A stretch of 64,000 nt of DNA, from NCBI GenBank assembly GCA_944376295.1, contig CALWCE010000006.1, positions 1 through 64,000 of the forward strand, given 5' to 3'. This document shows, piece after piece, positions 35,845 to 44,636 of this stretch; position 1 is the first letter of the stretch; each line of letters begins with the position of its first letter. Position numbers and translations under genes: made by a program. The notes beneath the pieces were generated by a model. The model ran no database searches. It was not told the DNA's origin and saw only the letters and a list, made by a program, of their open reading frames with translations. This DNA is from an uncultured Clostridia bacterium (GTDB taxonomy: Bacteria > Bacillota > Clostridia > Christensenellales > Borkfalkiaceae).

Positions 35845-36933
35845 ATGGCGCAATACGACTATCTCATCGTGGGGGCGGGGCTGTTCGGCTGCGTGTTCGC
35901 CCACGAAGCAAATTAGGCGGGGAAGAAGTGCCTCGTCATCGAACGAAGGGCGCACGTCGGCGGCAACGCCTACACCGAGCGGCTGGAGGGCATCGACATC
36001 CACCGCTACGGCGCGCACATCTTCCATACGAGCGACGAGCGCGTCTGGAACTATGTCAACGGCTTTGTCCGCTTCAACAACTTCATCAATTCGCCCATCG
36101 CACGCTACCGGGACGAGTTTTACAACCTGCCCTTCAACATGAACACCTTCTCCAAGCTGTGGGGGGTCGTCACGCCCAAAGAGGCGCAGGCTGAGATCGC
36201 CCGCCAGATCGAAGAGTTCCACATCGATGAACCCAAGAACCTTGAAGAGCAGGGGCTCAAGCTCGCAGGGCGCGACGTCTTCGAAAAGCTCATCCGCGGC
36301 TACACCGAAAAGCAGTGGGAGAAGCCCTGCTCCGAGCTCCCCGCCTTCATCATCCGCCTCGTGCCGCTCCGCTTCACTTACGATAACAACTATTTCAACG
36401 ACCGCTATCAGGGCATCCCCGAAGAGGGCTACACCCGCCTTGCGGAAAAGCTGTTGGAGGGCATCGAAGTGCGCCTTTCCACCGATCATGCCACCTTCCG
36501 CCGCGAACATCCCGCGATCGCCGAGAAGATCGTCTACACGGGCGCCATCGACGAATATTTTGAATGCTGCTTCGCGCCTCTCCAATACCGTTCGCTGCGC
36601 TTCGAGACGGAGCGGCTTGAAGAGGAGAACTTCCGGGGCAACGCCGTCGTCAATTAGGTGCCTTATACGCGCGTCATCGAGCACAAGCACTTCACGCATG
36701 CCGTGAGCCCCGTCACCTATGTGACGCGGGAATATCCCGACCCGTGGTCACCGGGCAAGGAGCGCTATTATCCCGTCAACGACGCGGAAAACGAGGCGCT
36801 CTATCGGAAGTACAAACAAAAAGCGGAAGGGGAGGGGAACGTCATCTTCTGCGGCCGCCTCGGCAGCTACCGCTATCTCGATATGGATCAGACGGTGAAA
36901 GCCGCCTTAGACCTCGCCTCTTCCTTACTATAG
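35845..36933 (+). pseudogene. glf: UDP-galactopyranose mutase with two in-frame TAG codons
   Basis: The frame from the ATG at 35845 (AAGGAGC upstream) to the TAG/stop after SSLL at 36933 covers 362 residues, close to the normal UGM length of about 365-370 aa. UGM is a flavoenzyme interconverting UDP-Galp and UDP-Galf for surface glycans. The FAD motif VGAGLFGCVFAHEA, RRAHVGGNAYTE, YGAHIFHT, and the late FCGRLGSYRYLDMDQ are intact. Codon 24 is TAG (35914-35916), where relatives have Lys in 'EAKKAGKK'. Codon 271 is TAG (36655-36657), where relatives have Tyr and four further residues ('VVNYTDREVPYTR'), consistent with a 12-base deletion. As TAG is an ordinary stop elsewhere here, this is most likely a decayed gene. 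Confidence 0.85.
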
Positions 36934-37300
36934 GCGCCTCCCCCCGGGGTCCCCAAAAAAAGACGAAGTATTTTTTTGGGGTGGTTTTAAGGGGCGAGCA
37001 GGCGCTTTCTTACTTTCAGGACTCCCGCAAAAATCGCGTAGCGAGTTTTGTGGGAAGAGGATGAGCAGGCGCTTTCTTGCAAAGAGCCCGGTGGGCTTTT
37101 TGCCGCCTGCGAACTTGGAAATGGCGCATTGTTCGCGCCATTTCCTGACCGAGCGCGGTCTCTACCGCGCGAGAAGACGCAGGCGTAAAAGAAAACAGCC
37201 TGAGCTTGCTCAAGCTGTTTCGAAATGCGCCTTGCAGCGACGTGGTGGGGACAACAGGACCCCGCCGAAACTCCTGAAGGGGACCCCTCGTCGGAGCTTC
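36934..37300 (+). repeat. Array of modular hairpin repeats (no gene)
   Basis: It starts with GGCGCCTCCCCCCGGGGTCC and the CCCCAAAAAAA/TTTTTTTGGGG hairpin shared with 6.12 kb. It continues with AGGGGCGAGCAGGCGCTTTC, ACTCCCGCAAAAATCGCG, GCGAACTTGGAAATGGCGC with complementary GCGCCATTTCC, and GAGCGCGGTCTCTACCGCG. The last part (GCCTTGCAGCGACGTGG) resembles 5.84 kb. It marks the chromosomal side of the island junction. Confidence 0.7.
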
Positions 37301-37545
37301 GGGTTTTACTTGTTCCTTGCTGATGCATCTCTGCTTCGCAGCTTCGAGATTTTGCTCTCTTTTGCCTGATCCCGATGTCCGACTTCACCCTACTTCGGGC
37401 TGGCGCCCTCGTGCGTCGCGGCATCGGAATGCTTCTGCAAGCAGGCATTCCTTGCGCGCGGCGGCCGCGCGAACCGACAGCCGATAGCGGCTTCTCGTTA
37501 ATTTCAGCTTTTTTCGGCGGCTGTAGGTTCTCGTCCTTGCCGCAC
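37301..37545. other. Non-coding stretch next to serine recombinase 1; possible island edge
   Basis: No gene is supported. It contains a GGAATGC/GCATTCC inverted repeat (37426-37451) and the palindrome-rich GCGCGCGGCGGCCGCGCG. It is where an attachment site for the adjacent serine recombinase would be expected, but no partner site was identified by eye and no tRNA gene was found. Confidence 0.35.
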
Positions 37546-37580
37546 AAAAAAAGAGCGCCAACCATGGCGCTCATTTTTTT
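37546..37580. terminator. Bidirectional terminator after serine recombinase 1
   Basis: AAAAAAGAGCGCC, short loop, GGCGCTCATTTTTTT. It overlaps the recombinase stop on the minus strand. Confidence 0.85.
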
Positions 37581-39040
37581 GGTGGAGTTGTTCCATCCAA
37601 ATCCGAACCTAATTCCGCGTTGATTTCGTCTATCGTGGCCGTCTTTGAACCGTCTTTGTAGTTAAACGTGAACACTACTTTGTCATCATAGACAAACACG
37701 GCGTTCACAAAGCTCTCGACTAGCCGCTTGCGGCATGCAACGTCCGTCAGATCGGTATCGCGAAATTTGCTCATCCAAAAGGCGATGTGCTCCTTCGTGA
37801 TCTTCGGCTTTTGCAGTTCTTCGCTGTAAATGGCGACTTTGATCTCTTCTCTTTCCCGTTCCAACGCTTCCAGCCGCTCTTTGGTGGAGGGAGTAAGTAT
37901 GCCATGCTGTATGGCGTTGAGCATGTTCTGTATGCCGGTTTCGATCTCTTTCAGACGAGCATTGAGCTGCGGCAGCTTGGAGTTCTCTTGCGCAAGAATG
38001 TTCAAGATCGCATCGGCAATATGGTCGATGAGTTCGTCGTCCATGACAATTTTCATGATATAATGAATGACGGCGTCTTCGATCCAATCTTTCTTTACGG
38101 GATTTTTGTCGCATCCCATCTTGCGCTTGGCGTGGGAGCACTTATAATAGCGATGAACGGTTCCCGTATGGCTCTTGCCGCTTTCTCCGACCATGAACGT
38201 GCCGCATTTTCCGCAAAACAGCCGCGTCGTCAAGATATAGTCGTCCTCCGCTTTGCGCATGGCGGGGGCCTTTTGATTCCTCGCCATGATCTCCTGCACG
38301 CGGTTGAACAGCTCTTCGGAGACGATGGGCGGAATTGCATCGGGGATTAGCATATCGCGGAATTTGTACTCTCCGATATACCGCCTGTTTTTGAGTAGAT
38401 AGTGGACGACGTTGAGCGTGATCTTGTTTCCCTGCGTTGTGCGGATGCCGCGCCGCGTCAGGTCTTTGGCAATGTCGGTCATTCTTTCGCCGTCGGCATA
38501 ACGGGTGAAAATTTCCACGACGACGGGAGCGGTCGTTTCGTCGATTTCCAGGCGTTGGTCTTTCATGCGATAGCCGAATGTCAGACCGCCGCCGTTCATC
38601 TTGCCCTTTAAGGCGTTTTCCGTCAAGCCGCGCCCGATTTTTTCGGAGAGATCGACCGAATAGTATTCTGCCCAGCCCTCAAGCATCGATTCGAGCAGCA
38701 CGCCTTCGGGCCCGTCGGAGATGTTCTCCTTTGCCGAAATGACTTTTACGCCGTTCTTTTTGAGAATGTTTTTATAGTAGGCGGAGTCGTAGCGGTTGCG
38801 GGCGAACCTGTCCAACTTCCAAACAAGCACGGTATCGAACAGCTTGCGATAGCTGTCTTTGATCATCCGCTGGAATTCGGGGCGGTTGTCCGTCTTTGCG
38901 GAGAGCGCGCGATCAATGTATGTACCGAACACGGTAATGCCGTTGCGCTCGGCAAATTCCATGCACTCGCGGATCTGACCTTCGATGCTCTCCTCTCTTT
39001 GGTTGTCACTCGAATACCGAGCGTAAATGATTGCTTTCAT
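37571..39040 (-). CDS. Large serine recombinase 1 (resolvase/invertase family)
   Basis: 489 aa. The N-terminal catalytic domain has ARYSSDNQREESIEGQ with the nucleophile serine near position 10 and the arginine-rich DRFARNRYDSAYY. The recombinase domain (GLTFGYRM...) and the zinc beta-ribbon (FCGKCGTFMVGESG, with HAKRKMGCDK) follow, then a coiled coil (RLKEIETGIQNML). Such enzymes integrate and excise ICEs and phages. Its ATG overlaps the stop of the DUF262 gene by four bases (ATGA), so it is the last gene of the restriction operon, an unusual position for an integrase. Confidence 0.93.
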   Translation of the reverse strand: MKAIIYARYSSDNQREESIEGQIRECMEFAERNGITVFGTYIDRALSAKTDNRPEFQRMIKDSYRKLFDTVLVWKLDRFARNRYDSAYYKNILKKNGVKVISAKENISDGPEGVLLESMLEGWAEYYSVDLSEKIGRGLTENALKGKMNGGGLTFGYRMKDQRLEIDETTAPVVVEIFTRYADGERMTDIAKDLTRRGIRTTQGNKITLNVVHYLLKNRRYIGEYKFRDMLIPDAIPPIVSEELFNRVQEIMARNQKAPAMRKAEDDYILTTRLFCGKCGTFMVGESGKSHTGTVHRYYKCSHAKRKMGCDKNPVKKDWIEDAVIHYIMKIVMDDELIDHIADAILNILAQENSKLPQLNARLKEIETGIQNMLNAIQHGILTPSTKERLEALEREREEIKVAIYSEELQKPKITKEHIAFWMSKFRDTDLTDVACRKRLVESFVNAVFVYDDKVVFTFNYKDGSKTATIDEINAELGSDLDGTTPPKK

Positions 39041-40806
39041 GGTTTGTCTTCTTCAATTCTACGATTCAAAATTTTCTCATAATATAGTTTGGATAACCTT
39101 AACGCTCTTTCTTGAAAATCACTCTGAGAAAATGAAGATGTCTTTTCTATAAAACTCTTAACCCATGGGTAACATGATTTCCTGTAAACATTGATCTTAT
39201 CTTCAAAAGAAAGAGTATCTGCTTCCTTATTGAGCGGTTCCTCCAATAAAATTAAATTCCCTATTTTGCATACGTCAAAATTCGCATCGCTTGATTCGGG
39301 CAATATATGTTCTATACTGCCATTATCGGGGAAAATTTCGTTTCCCATGAAATAACAGCACAACTTATTTATTGCATACTTTGTCTTTACATTAGAAGGA
39401 TGCTCTTTTTTTGAATAGCTAAGTTTAATAAAATCTTGCGAAAAACTATTCCATGAAGGATAAAATAGTTCTAATTCATTAATAAGCTTTTCTTGTATTA
39501 TTTTTTCTGTTTCCTCTTTGCTTGTACTTTTTCTCACAGAAATGGAAAATACTGAATATATTTTTTCTACTTTGTTTGCCCTGCCCGAAGTAACTGCATT
39601 ATATGCGAAATGAAAATTCTCTAAATATTGCACGGTTTTTTTAAACAACTTTGTGCTAATTAGCTCTCTCTCCTTTATATCATAAAGGGCAATTAAGGCA
39701 ATTCTCACTTGAACTATATTAAAGAGATTGCTCATTGCATTTAGACTTTGAACAAGCCAAAAATATTCCTTTCTGTTATCGTAATCGCTACGATTAGGAT
39801 TCACAATTTTCATATAATATGACGCATTCAAAGCCATGTCGTTTAAAAAGTCTCTACATTTATCCTTGCTGGTAAACAACTTTTGTTTTAAGAAGTCATC
39901 ATATAACTTGTTTGCCGTACTTTTTTTATACTTTGAATTCCAATAATGCGAATAAAAAGTCGCTAGTCCGACCGCTTCATTATTATCACCGCGTAATGTA
40001 GTTTTTATTTTTTTCCACTGTTCTTCGGCAAAATCAGCAGGCTCTACATCCGTTAATGTTTCAAAGATCTTATTTTTTATTAGATCTATATGGGCTAAAC
40101 TTTTCCCTTTCGCATTTAATATTTCGAATATACTATTTGCTTGTTTTGAATCATCTGTGGATATAGAAACGAAAGTTGTATTTAAAATTTGATCTCGCAA
40201 TGCTTTCAAAATTTCTACAAATGGCAATGAAACAACATAATCATTCCCTATATAACGTGATAATAGTTTTTTCAACTTTTTCTCCTGTAATACTCCCATA
40301 AAATATTCATAAGTTTCTTTTATGCGCTCCTCCTCTTCACTAGTTGGAATAGTTGCGACACTTTTCGTTTTGTCTTGAATAAAGTAAGCAAAATACGGAT
40401 AATGGCTTTTACTTTTTAATATACGAACTTCTTCACCATTATCATTGATTGTCATTATATATCTAAATAATTGCTCTGATAAAACCTCTTGGTTTATGGA
40501 TTTAAAAATAAAAGACATGGCAGAAAACAGAATAGTAATAGTAGTCAATCTTTGTTGACCATCCACAACAACTATTTCTTTTTCAGTGCCTTCGGTAAAA
40601 TTCCCCACAAACAGCATAGTTCCCAAGAAATATTGTGATGAGGTTATTTTACCATCAACGATCTCGAGGGCTTTAACCATATCTTCAAAGAATTCAACAT
40701 AATTTTTCTTATCCCAAGAGTATTCACGTTGAAAACGCGGAATAATAAATTGTTTTTGCGATAAAAACAAATCTTTTATTGTCTTGTCATATGGTTTTAT
40801 ATTCAT
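39037..40806 (-). CDS. DUF262/DUF1524 protein (GmrSD-like type IV restriction)
   Basis: 589 aa, visibly AT-rich compared with its neighbours. The N-terminal DUF262 domain has IIPRFQREYSWDK and VVDGQQRLTTITIL (the DGQQR nucleotide-binding/hydrolase motif). The C-terminal DUF1524 domain has the His-Asn nuclease-like IEHILPESSDAN. GmrSD proteins cut DNA with glucosylated or otherwise modified cytosines, so this would complement the modification-dependent logic of the operon. GGAGG lies before the ATG at 40806, and the start overlaps the methyltransferase stop (ATGA). Confidence 0.85.
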   Translation of the reverse strand: MNIKPYDKTIKDLFLSQKQFIIPRFQREYSWDKKNYVEFFEDMVKALEIVDGKITSSQYFLGTMLFVGNFTEGTEKEIVVVDGQQRLTTITILFSAMSFIFKSINQEVLSEQLFRYIMTINDNGEEVRILKSKSHYPYFAYFIQDKTKSVATIPTSEEEERIKETYEYFMGVLQEKKLKKLLSRYIGNDYVVSLPFVEILKALRDQILNTTFVSISTDDSKQANSIFEILNAKGKSLAHIDLIKNKIFETLTDVEPADFAEEQWKKIKTTLRGDNNEAVGLATFYSHYWNSKYKKSTANKLYDDFLKQKLFTSKDKCRDFLNDMALNASYYMKIVNPNRSDYDNRKEYFWLVQSLNAMSNLFNIVQVRIALIALYDIKERELISTKLFKKTVQYLENFHFAYNAVTSGRANKVEKIYSVFSISVRKSTSKEETEKIIQEKLINELELFYPSWNSFSQDFIKLSYSKKEHPSNVKTKYAINKLCCYFMGNEIFPDNGSIEHILPESSDANFDVCKIGNLILLEEPLNKEADTLSFEDKINVYRKSCYPWVKSFIEKTSSFSQSDFQERALRLSKLYYEKILNRRIEEDKP

Positions 40807-41747
40807 TTCGTTCCTCCAAAAAAATTTGATAATGTTATAGTTCCAAAACACACCGTATTGCCCGCCTGCTTGTACTGTTCACTTAATGGGACGGTAGAAG
40901 GGAATGTAAAGCTCGGTGGAAAGCCTTGCAGGGCTAAACACTCCATCGGTGTTATGCGCCGAATACCGAACTTGTCTTTGATGACGGGAACGCGGTTCGG
41001 GTACGTTCCCATATTGGCTTTAAGCGTAAAAGCGATGCCGTCTTTGCTCGACTGTATGCCGTAATCGGAAAAGCGATAGAGCTGCTTATCGTCCCGAATG
41101 GCTGCGACCATCTTATCGTACCCGTAATCACCGGGATGAAGATAAAAGGATTCCTCCGCTTTTTGCGTGGTATCAATGACGTCGGTGATCCGTTTCGCCA
41201 AAGGTTTTTTGTCGGGGAAAGCAAATCGCCGGCATTGCTCCCCATCGCGAAAAGCCACCAAATAGGTACGGGTACGATGCTGCGGAATATTTGCATATTC
41301 GCAAGCATCCGTCACAAGATAGCGCAGGAAGTAATTGCGCCCCGCAAGCTCCTTATGGATGACGTTAAATGTCCTGCCGCCGTCGTGTTCGGTAAGGTTT
41401 GCGACATTCTCCAAAAAGACGACGATAGGATGTTTCGCATCGATCGTCTTTCCGATCTCGAAAAACACGTTGCCGCGCGGATCGGAAAAGCCCTTCTGCT
41501 TGCCGCACACGGAAAATGGCTGACACGGAAAACCCGCGGCAAGGATATCGAAATCGGGAATGGATGACTTGTCTATCTCCCGAATATCACCCTCGACCAA
41601 CGGAACGTGCGGAAAGTTATGGCGATAGGTCATGCAGGCGTACTTGTCTTTATCGTTCGCCCATACGACGGTATGCCCCGCCTTTTCCAATATCAGGTCG
41701 ATGCCTCCGATCCCGCAAAAAAGGCTCGCTACACGCAGTCCGCTCAT
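40803..41747 (-). CDS. DNA (cytosine-5-)-methyltransferase, second enzyme
   Basis: 314 aa. Motif I is ASLFCGIGGIDLILEKAG, motif IV is AGFPCQPFSVCGKQKG with the catalytic Cys, motif VI is ENVANL, motif VIII is PQHRTRTYLVAF, and motif X is YKQAGNTVCF. Its recognition sequence cannot be read from motifs, and it differs from the HpaII-type enzyme two genes upstream. It overlaps HpaII-type endonuclease upstream and DUF262 downstream, each by four bases. Confidence 0.9.
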   Translation of the reverse strand: MSGLRVASLFCGIGGIDLILEKAGHTVVWANDKDKYACMTYRHNFPHVPLVEGDIREIDKSSIPDFDILAAGFPCQPFSVCGKQKGFSDPRGNVFFEIGKTIDAKHPIVVFLENVANLTEHDGGRTFNVIHKELAGRNYFLRYLVTDACEYANIPQHRTRTYLVAFRDGEQCRRFAFPDKKPLAKRITDVIDTTQKAEESFYLHPGDYGYDKMVAAIRDDKQLYRFSDYGIQSSKDGIAFTLKANMGTYPNRVPVIKDKFGIRRITPMECLALQGFPPSFTFPSTVPLSEQYKQAGNTVCFGTITLSNFFGGTK

Positions 41748-42907
41748 TTTTTCAATTTGAAGCGGAATTGCAACGCCAATTTCAAATAATATTTTCCGTC
41801 GTCCTTCTTATAGATCTCCATGTACTTGTGTCGGGTGCAGGAAGGCCCTTCAAATTTTAACTTGTCGATCAAGAAATCTTTGAATTCATCCGCGATACAA
41901 GAGTGGAACGCGACTACGTCACCGTCGCGCTTTACGACGATATATCCGCCGCTCACATCTGAACGCCCCGACCACGGTTTACTGAACCGAAGTCCCGTAA
42001 ACATGGCATAGAGCAGGGTCGAAATCTTAACGCGGTATGTATCGTACAAATCGTCAAACCCGTATCCGACATAATCGGTATCGGCAAGATATTTGATTGC
42101 ATCTTCTACCCCGACGGATGCCGCGCCACATTCAAAGTAATAATATTTCAGCATCCCGCCGAGAATTTTCGGCATTTCCATTCCGCCACAACGAACGAGG
42201 TTTTGGCGGGCGACACCCTTAACGGGATTGACGAAGCGAAGATCAACGCCGCATTCCTTTAAGTAGCGCATTCTGTCGCCCGTGGCAACCTCATATTTTG
42301 TTACGCCCTTTTTCGTGACCTCATGGAACATTCCGTTAAAGGCATTCATTTTCTCATCATCGAAGTCGCCGACGATTTCATATTCAAAGTTTGTATTGTC
42401 TCCGCTAGCATTGAACAGCGTGGCAGCAGCATCAATATCGGATTTGCAGGAAAAGCCCATGATCTGATTGACGCCGGAGCGGTAGTCCATCGTATCCAAG
42501 ACGATATCGGCCGTACCACCGAAAAATTCGCTCTTCTTCTGCGCGGGAGAAGAGATGTTTTGTATGAATATCGAAGAGAGGAAGTCGATGACCTCTTGAT
42601 TGGAGAAAGTCGTATCCTTCTTGGATATGATCATATCCCAAACCTTTTTGGCGTTATCGGTGAAACGAGAGCTGTCAACCGTCGCAACCTCTTCCCCGTT
42701 CAGCGTGATTTTTACCACATCACCCGTGAAATACCGATACTCTTTTCCCTTGTTCTCCTCGCGAATAATGCTGATAATATTCAAGAATACGTCTTTGAGA
42801 CGATTCATATCTTTATCGGCTACATAAACTTTGCGGTCGGACATGAGTTTAAAGAAGATATACATTTCCGACCATTCACCGATATTCTTACCTTTATTCG
42901 TTGCCAT
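41744..42907 (-). CDS. HpaII-family type II restriction endonuclease
   Basis: 387 aa. The N-terminus GEWSEMYIFFKLMSDRKVYVADKDMNRL and the segment REENKGKEYRYFTGDVVKITLN closely follow HpaII (about 358 aa) as I remember it, so recognition of CCGG is predicted. The nuclease core probably includes the charged GFSCKSDIDAAATLFNAS region. It sits directly downstream of an M.HpaII-like methyltransferase and overlaps it by 14 bases, as expected for a toxin-like nuclease made after its methylase. Its stop overlaps the second methyltransferase ATG. Confidence 0.88.
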   Translation of the reverse strand: MATNKGKNIGEWSEMYIFFKLMSDRKVYVADKDMNRLKDVFLNIISIIREENKGKEYRYFTGDVVKITLNGEEVATVDSSRFTDNAKKVWDMIISKKDTTFSNQEVIDFLSSIFIQNISSPAQKKSEFFGGTADIVLDTMDYRSGVNQIMGFSCKSDIDAAATLFNASGDNTNFEYEIVGDFDDEKMNAFNGMFHEVTKKGVTKYEVATGDRMRYLKECGVDLRFVNPVKGVARQNLVRCGGMEMPKILGGMLKYYYFECGAASVGVEDAIKYLADTDYVGYGFDDLYDTYRVKISTLLYAMFTGLRFSKPWSGRSDVSGGYIVVKRDGDVVAFHSCIADEFKDFLIDKLKFEGPSCTRHKYMEIYKKDDGKYYLKLALQFRFKLKK

Positions 42908-43904
42908 TCTCCAAAACCTCCCTTATCTTTTGCGCGATTGCTTTGATGACCGGTACCGTAACGCTGTTGCCGAACTGTTTATAGAGGTGTACGTCGGCAA
43001 GCGGTAACACATAATCATCCGGGAATCCCTGTAACCGCGCCCATTCGCGCGGCGTCATCTTCCGAATGCCTTCCTTATTTATCTCGCCCTTGATGTGAGT
43101 GACGGGGGTGAGGTCGGTCTGCCGTTTATCGACGATCAAATTCCTTTCGCGCCCCATACCGCCGCAGACGATAGCGCCCGCAACATCGTCGAGGGAACGT
43201 ACCTCGTAGCCGAATCCATGCCCTTTGGCTTCATGACGGGCTTTGTGGCGGCGCAGCGTCTCCAAATAGCAGTCGCTCAGATAATAGCGAGAGGAAACGG
43301 GCTTTTCCTCCATAATATCGGCGATCCTCTTCGTGGAGTCGGTGGGCGTGGGGAAGATAAATTCCTTCGGTGCGATATCGTTGCGGAACGCCACGATATA
43401 GATGCGCTCACGATTTTGCGGTACGCCGAAATCTTTACTGTTCAACACTTGCTCAAAGGGAGTATAGCCTATCTCTCTGAGTGTGTTTTTGATGATATCG
43501 AACGTACGGCCCTTGTCGTGAATGGTAAGCCCCTTGACGTTCTCGCAAAATATCACTTTCGGTCGCTTTTTTTCGCATATACGCGCGACGTCAAAGAAGA
43601 GAGTGCCGCGCGACATTCCCTTGTAATCGTCCGCAAAACCTTTGCGCTGCCCGGCAAGGCTGAACGCCTGGCAGGGGAAACCCGCAAGACAGATATCGAA
43701 GTCGGGGATATCGTTTTCGTCAATCTTTGTAATATCCCCGGCAATCTCAAAGTCGTCGTGGAAGTTTGCTTTATACGTCTTTTGCGCGAACTCATCCCAT
43801 TCGCTGACGAATACCGTTTCTATCTCTTCTCCGAACGCCTGGTCGAATCCGAGGCGAATGCCCCCGATCCCGGCAAATAAATCAATCGATCTGAATTTCT
43901 GCAT
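42894..43904 (-). CDS. M.HpaII-type DNA (cytosine-5-)-methyltransferase
   Basis: 336 aa. Motif I is IDLFAGIGGIRLGFDQA, motif IV is AGFPCQAFSLAGQRKG and motif VIII is PQNRERIYIVAF. The variable region has HEAKGHGFGYEV and CGGMGRERNLIVDKRQTD, which match M.HpaII closely, predicting methylation within CCGG. The ATG at 43904 follows GAGGCAAGAG. The longer frame is rejected because it would overlap most of vsr. It overlaps vsr by 23 bases. Confidence 0.92.
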   Translation of the reverse strand: MQKFRSIDLFAGIGGIRLGFDQAFGEEIETVFVSEWDEFAQKTYKANFHDDFEIAGDITKIDENDIPDFDICLAGFPCQAFSLAGQRKGFADDYKGMSRGTLFFDVARICEKKRPKVIFCENVKGLTIHDKGRTFDIIKNTLREIGYTPFEQVLNSKDFGVPQNRERIYIVAFRNDIAPKEFIFPTPTDSTKRIADIMEEKPVSSRYYLSDCYLETLRRHKARHEAKGHGFGYEVRSLDDVAGAIVCGGMGRERNLIVDKRQTDLTPVTHIKGEINKEGIRKMTPREWARLQGFPDDYVLPLADVHLYKQFGNSVTVPVIKAIAQKIREVLENGNE

Positions 43905-44331
43905 CTCTTGCCTCACTTTCCGTTCTGTTTCTATACGCCTGCTCGATCTTATCCGCGCACGCCGTAACGTCCTTCTTGATCTCAAAATCCCAAAAACGAA
44001 GGACGAGCCATCCGAGTTCTATCAAATCTTGCGTGACCTCAAAATCGCGCTCCATGTTGTGTTCAATCTTCGGGATCCAAAAATCTTGATGACTTTTGAA
44101 ATCGTGCTTTTGACGTTCCCAATCGTAGCCGTGCCACATTTTGCCGTCCACAAATACAGCGATCTGCGCTCGAAGGAACACGATATCCGGCTTGCCCGCA
44201 AGCGACTTATAGTTCTTGCGATACCGCAATCCGCGCCGCCACAACTCTTTGCGCAGCATCAGTTCCGGCATGGTGTCCTTGCTCTTATTGCTGCGCATAT
44301 TGCGGGAGATCTGCTCTTTGGTGTTAGCCAT
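43882..44331 (-). CDS. vsr: Very short patch repair endonuclease (Vsr)
   Basis: 149 aa. Vsr nicks 5' of the T in T:G mismatches formed by deamination of 5-methylcytosine at the sites methylated by the neighbouring enzyme. The motifs EQISRNMRSNKSKDTMPE, KPDIVFLRAQIAVFVDG and WHGYDWE hold the metal-binding aspartate and catalytic histidine. An ATG at 44331, inside the XRE stop region, is preferred over a TTG at 44343. Family zinc-site residues are less clear. Confidence 0.92.
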   Translation of the reverse strand: MANTKEQISRNMRSNKSKDTMPELMLRKELWRRGLRYRKNYKSLAGKPDIVFLRAQIAVFVDGKMWHGYDWERQKHDFKSHQDFWIPKIEHNMERDFEVTQDLIELGWLVLRFWDFEIKKDVTACADKIEQAYRNRTESEARDAEIQID

Positions 44332-44524
44332 GATTCTCGTCAAAGGAAAGGCCTTTGCGCTCGCATAGATCGCGAAAAGCCTTCTTTGCCTTGATGCTAG
44401 GCTCCACCTTACCCGTCTCCCAACGGCAAACGGTGATCGGCGTTACGCCCAACTCAAGAGCCAGCTCCTCTTGTGTCATTAAAAGAGTTTCTCTTGCAAA
44501 CTTTATTTTTTCGGGATAACTCAT
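44324..44524 (-). CDS. XRE-family regulator, possible controller protein of the restriction operon
   Basis: 66 aa helix-turn-helix protein (KFARETLLMTQEELALELGVTPITVCRWETGKVEPS). Its size and position as first gene of a restriction-modification operon match controller (C) proteins that time methylase and nuclease expression. GGAG precedes the ATG and a strong promoter lies at 44557-44585. Its stop overlaps vsr. A clear C-box was not identified. Confidence 0.85.
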   Translation of the reverse strand: MSYPEKIKFARETLLMTQEELALELGVTPITVCRWETGKVEPSIKAKKAFRDLCERKGLSFDENHG

Positions 44525-44556
44525 ACTTAAACTCCGACTATATTTTTCATAACATC

Positions 44557-44585
44557 ATTTTAACATCTTCTTGCTATTCTGTCAA
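44557..44585 (-). promoter_or_regulatory. Promoter of the seven-gene restriction/recombinase operon
   Basis: On the minus strand: TTGACA (44585-44580), a 17-bp spacer, TAAAAT (44562-44557), about 32 bases before the XRE start. Confidence 0.8.
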
Positions 44586-44636
44586 GAGGATACACGGCAT
44601 TTCTTGCATAATTTACAAACAAATGTTCTTATTTTC

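Noticed and set aside
35845-36933. TAG recoding (pyrrolysine or suppressor) in glf
   Set aside because: TAG ends other genes in this window, such as the histidine kinase (27799-27801) and the XRE gene (54288-54290), and no PylRS/tRNA-Pyl is visible. Decay or error is simpler.
5700-37300. CRISPR arrays
   Set aside because: The repeats are structured and irregularly spaced, without constant repeat/unique spacer alternation and without cas genes.
37200-37560. tRNA gene or recognisable att site at the island's left end
   Set aside because: No cloverleaf could be built by eye, and no direct repeat with another point in the window was found.
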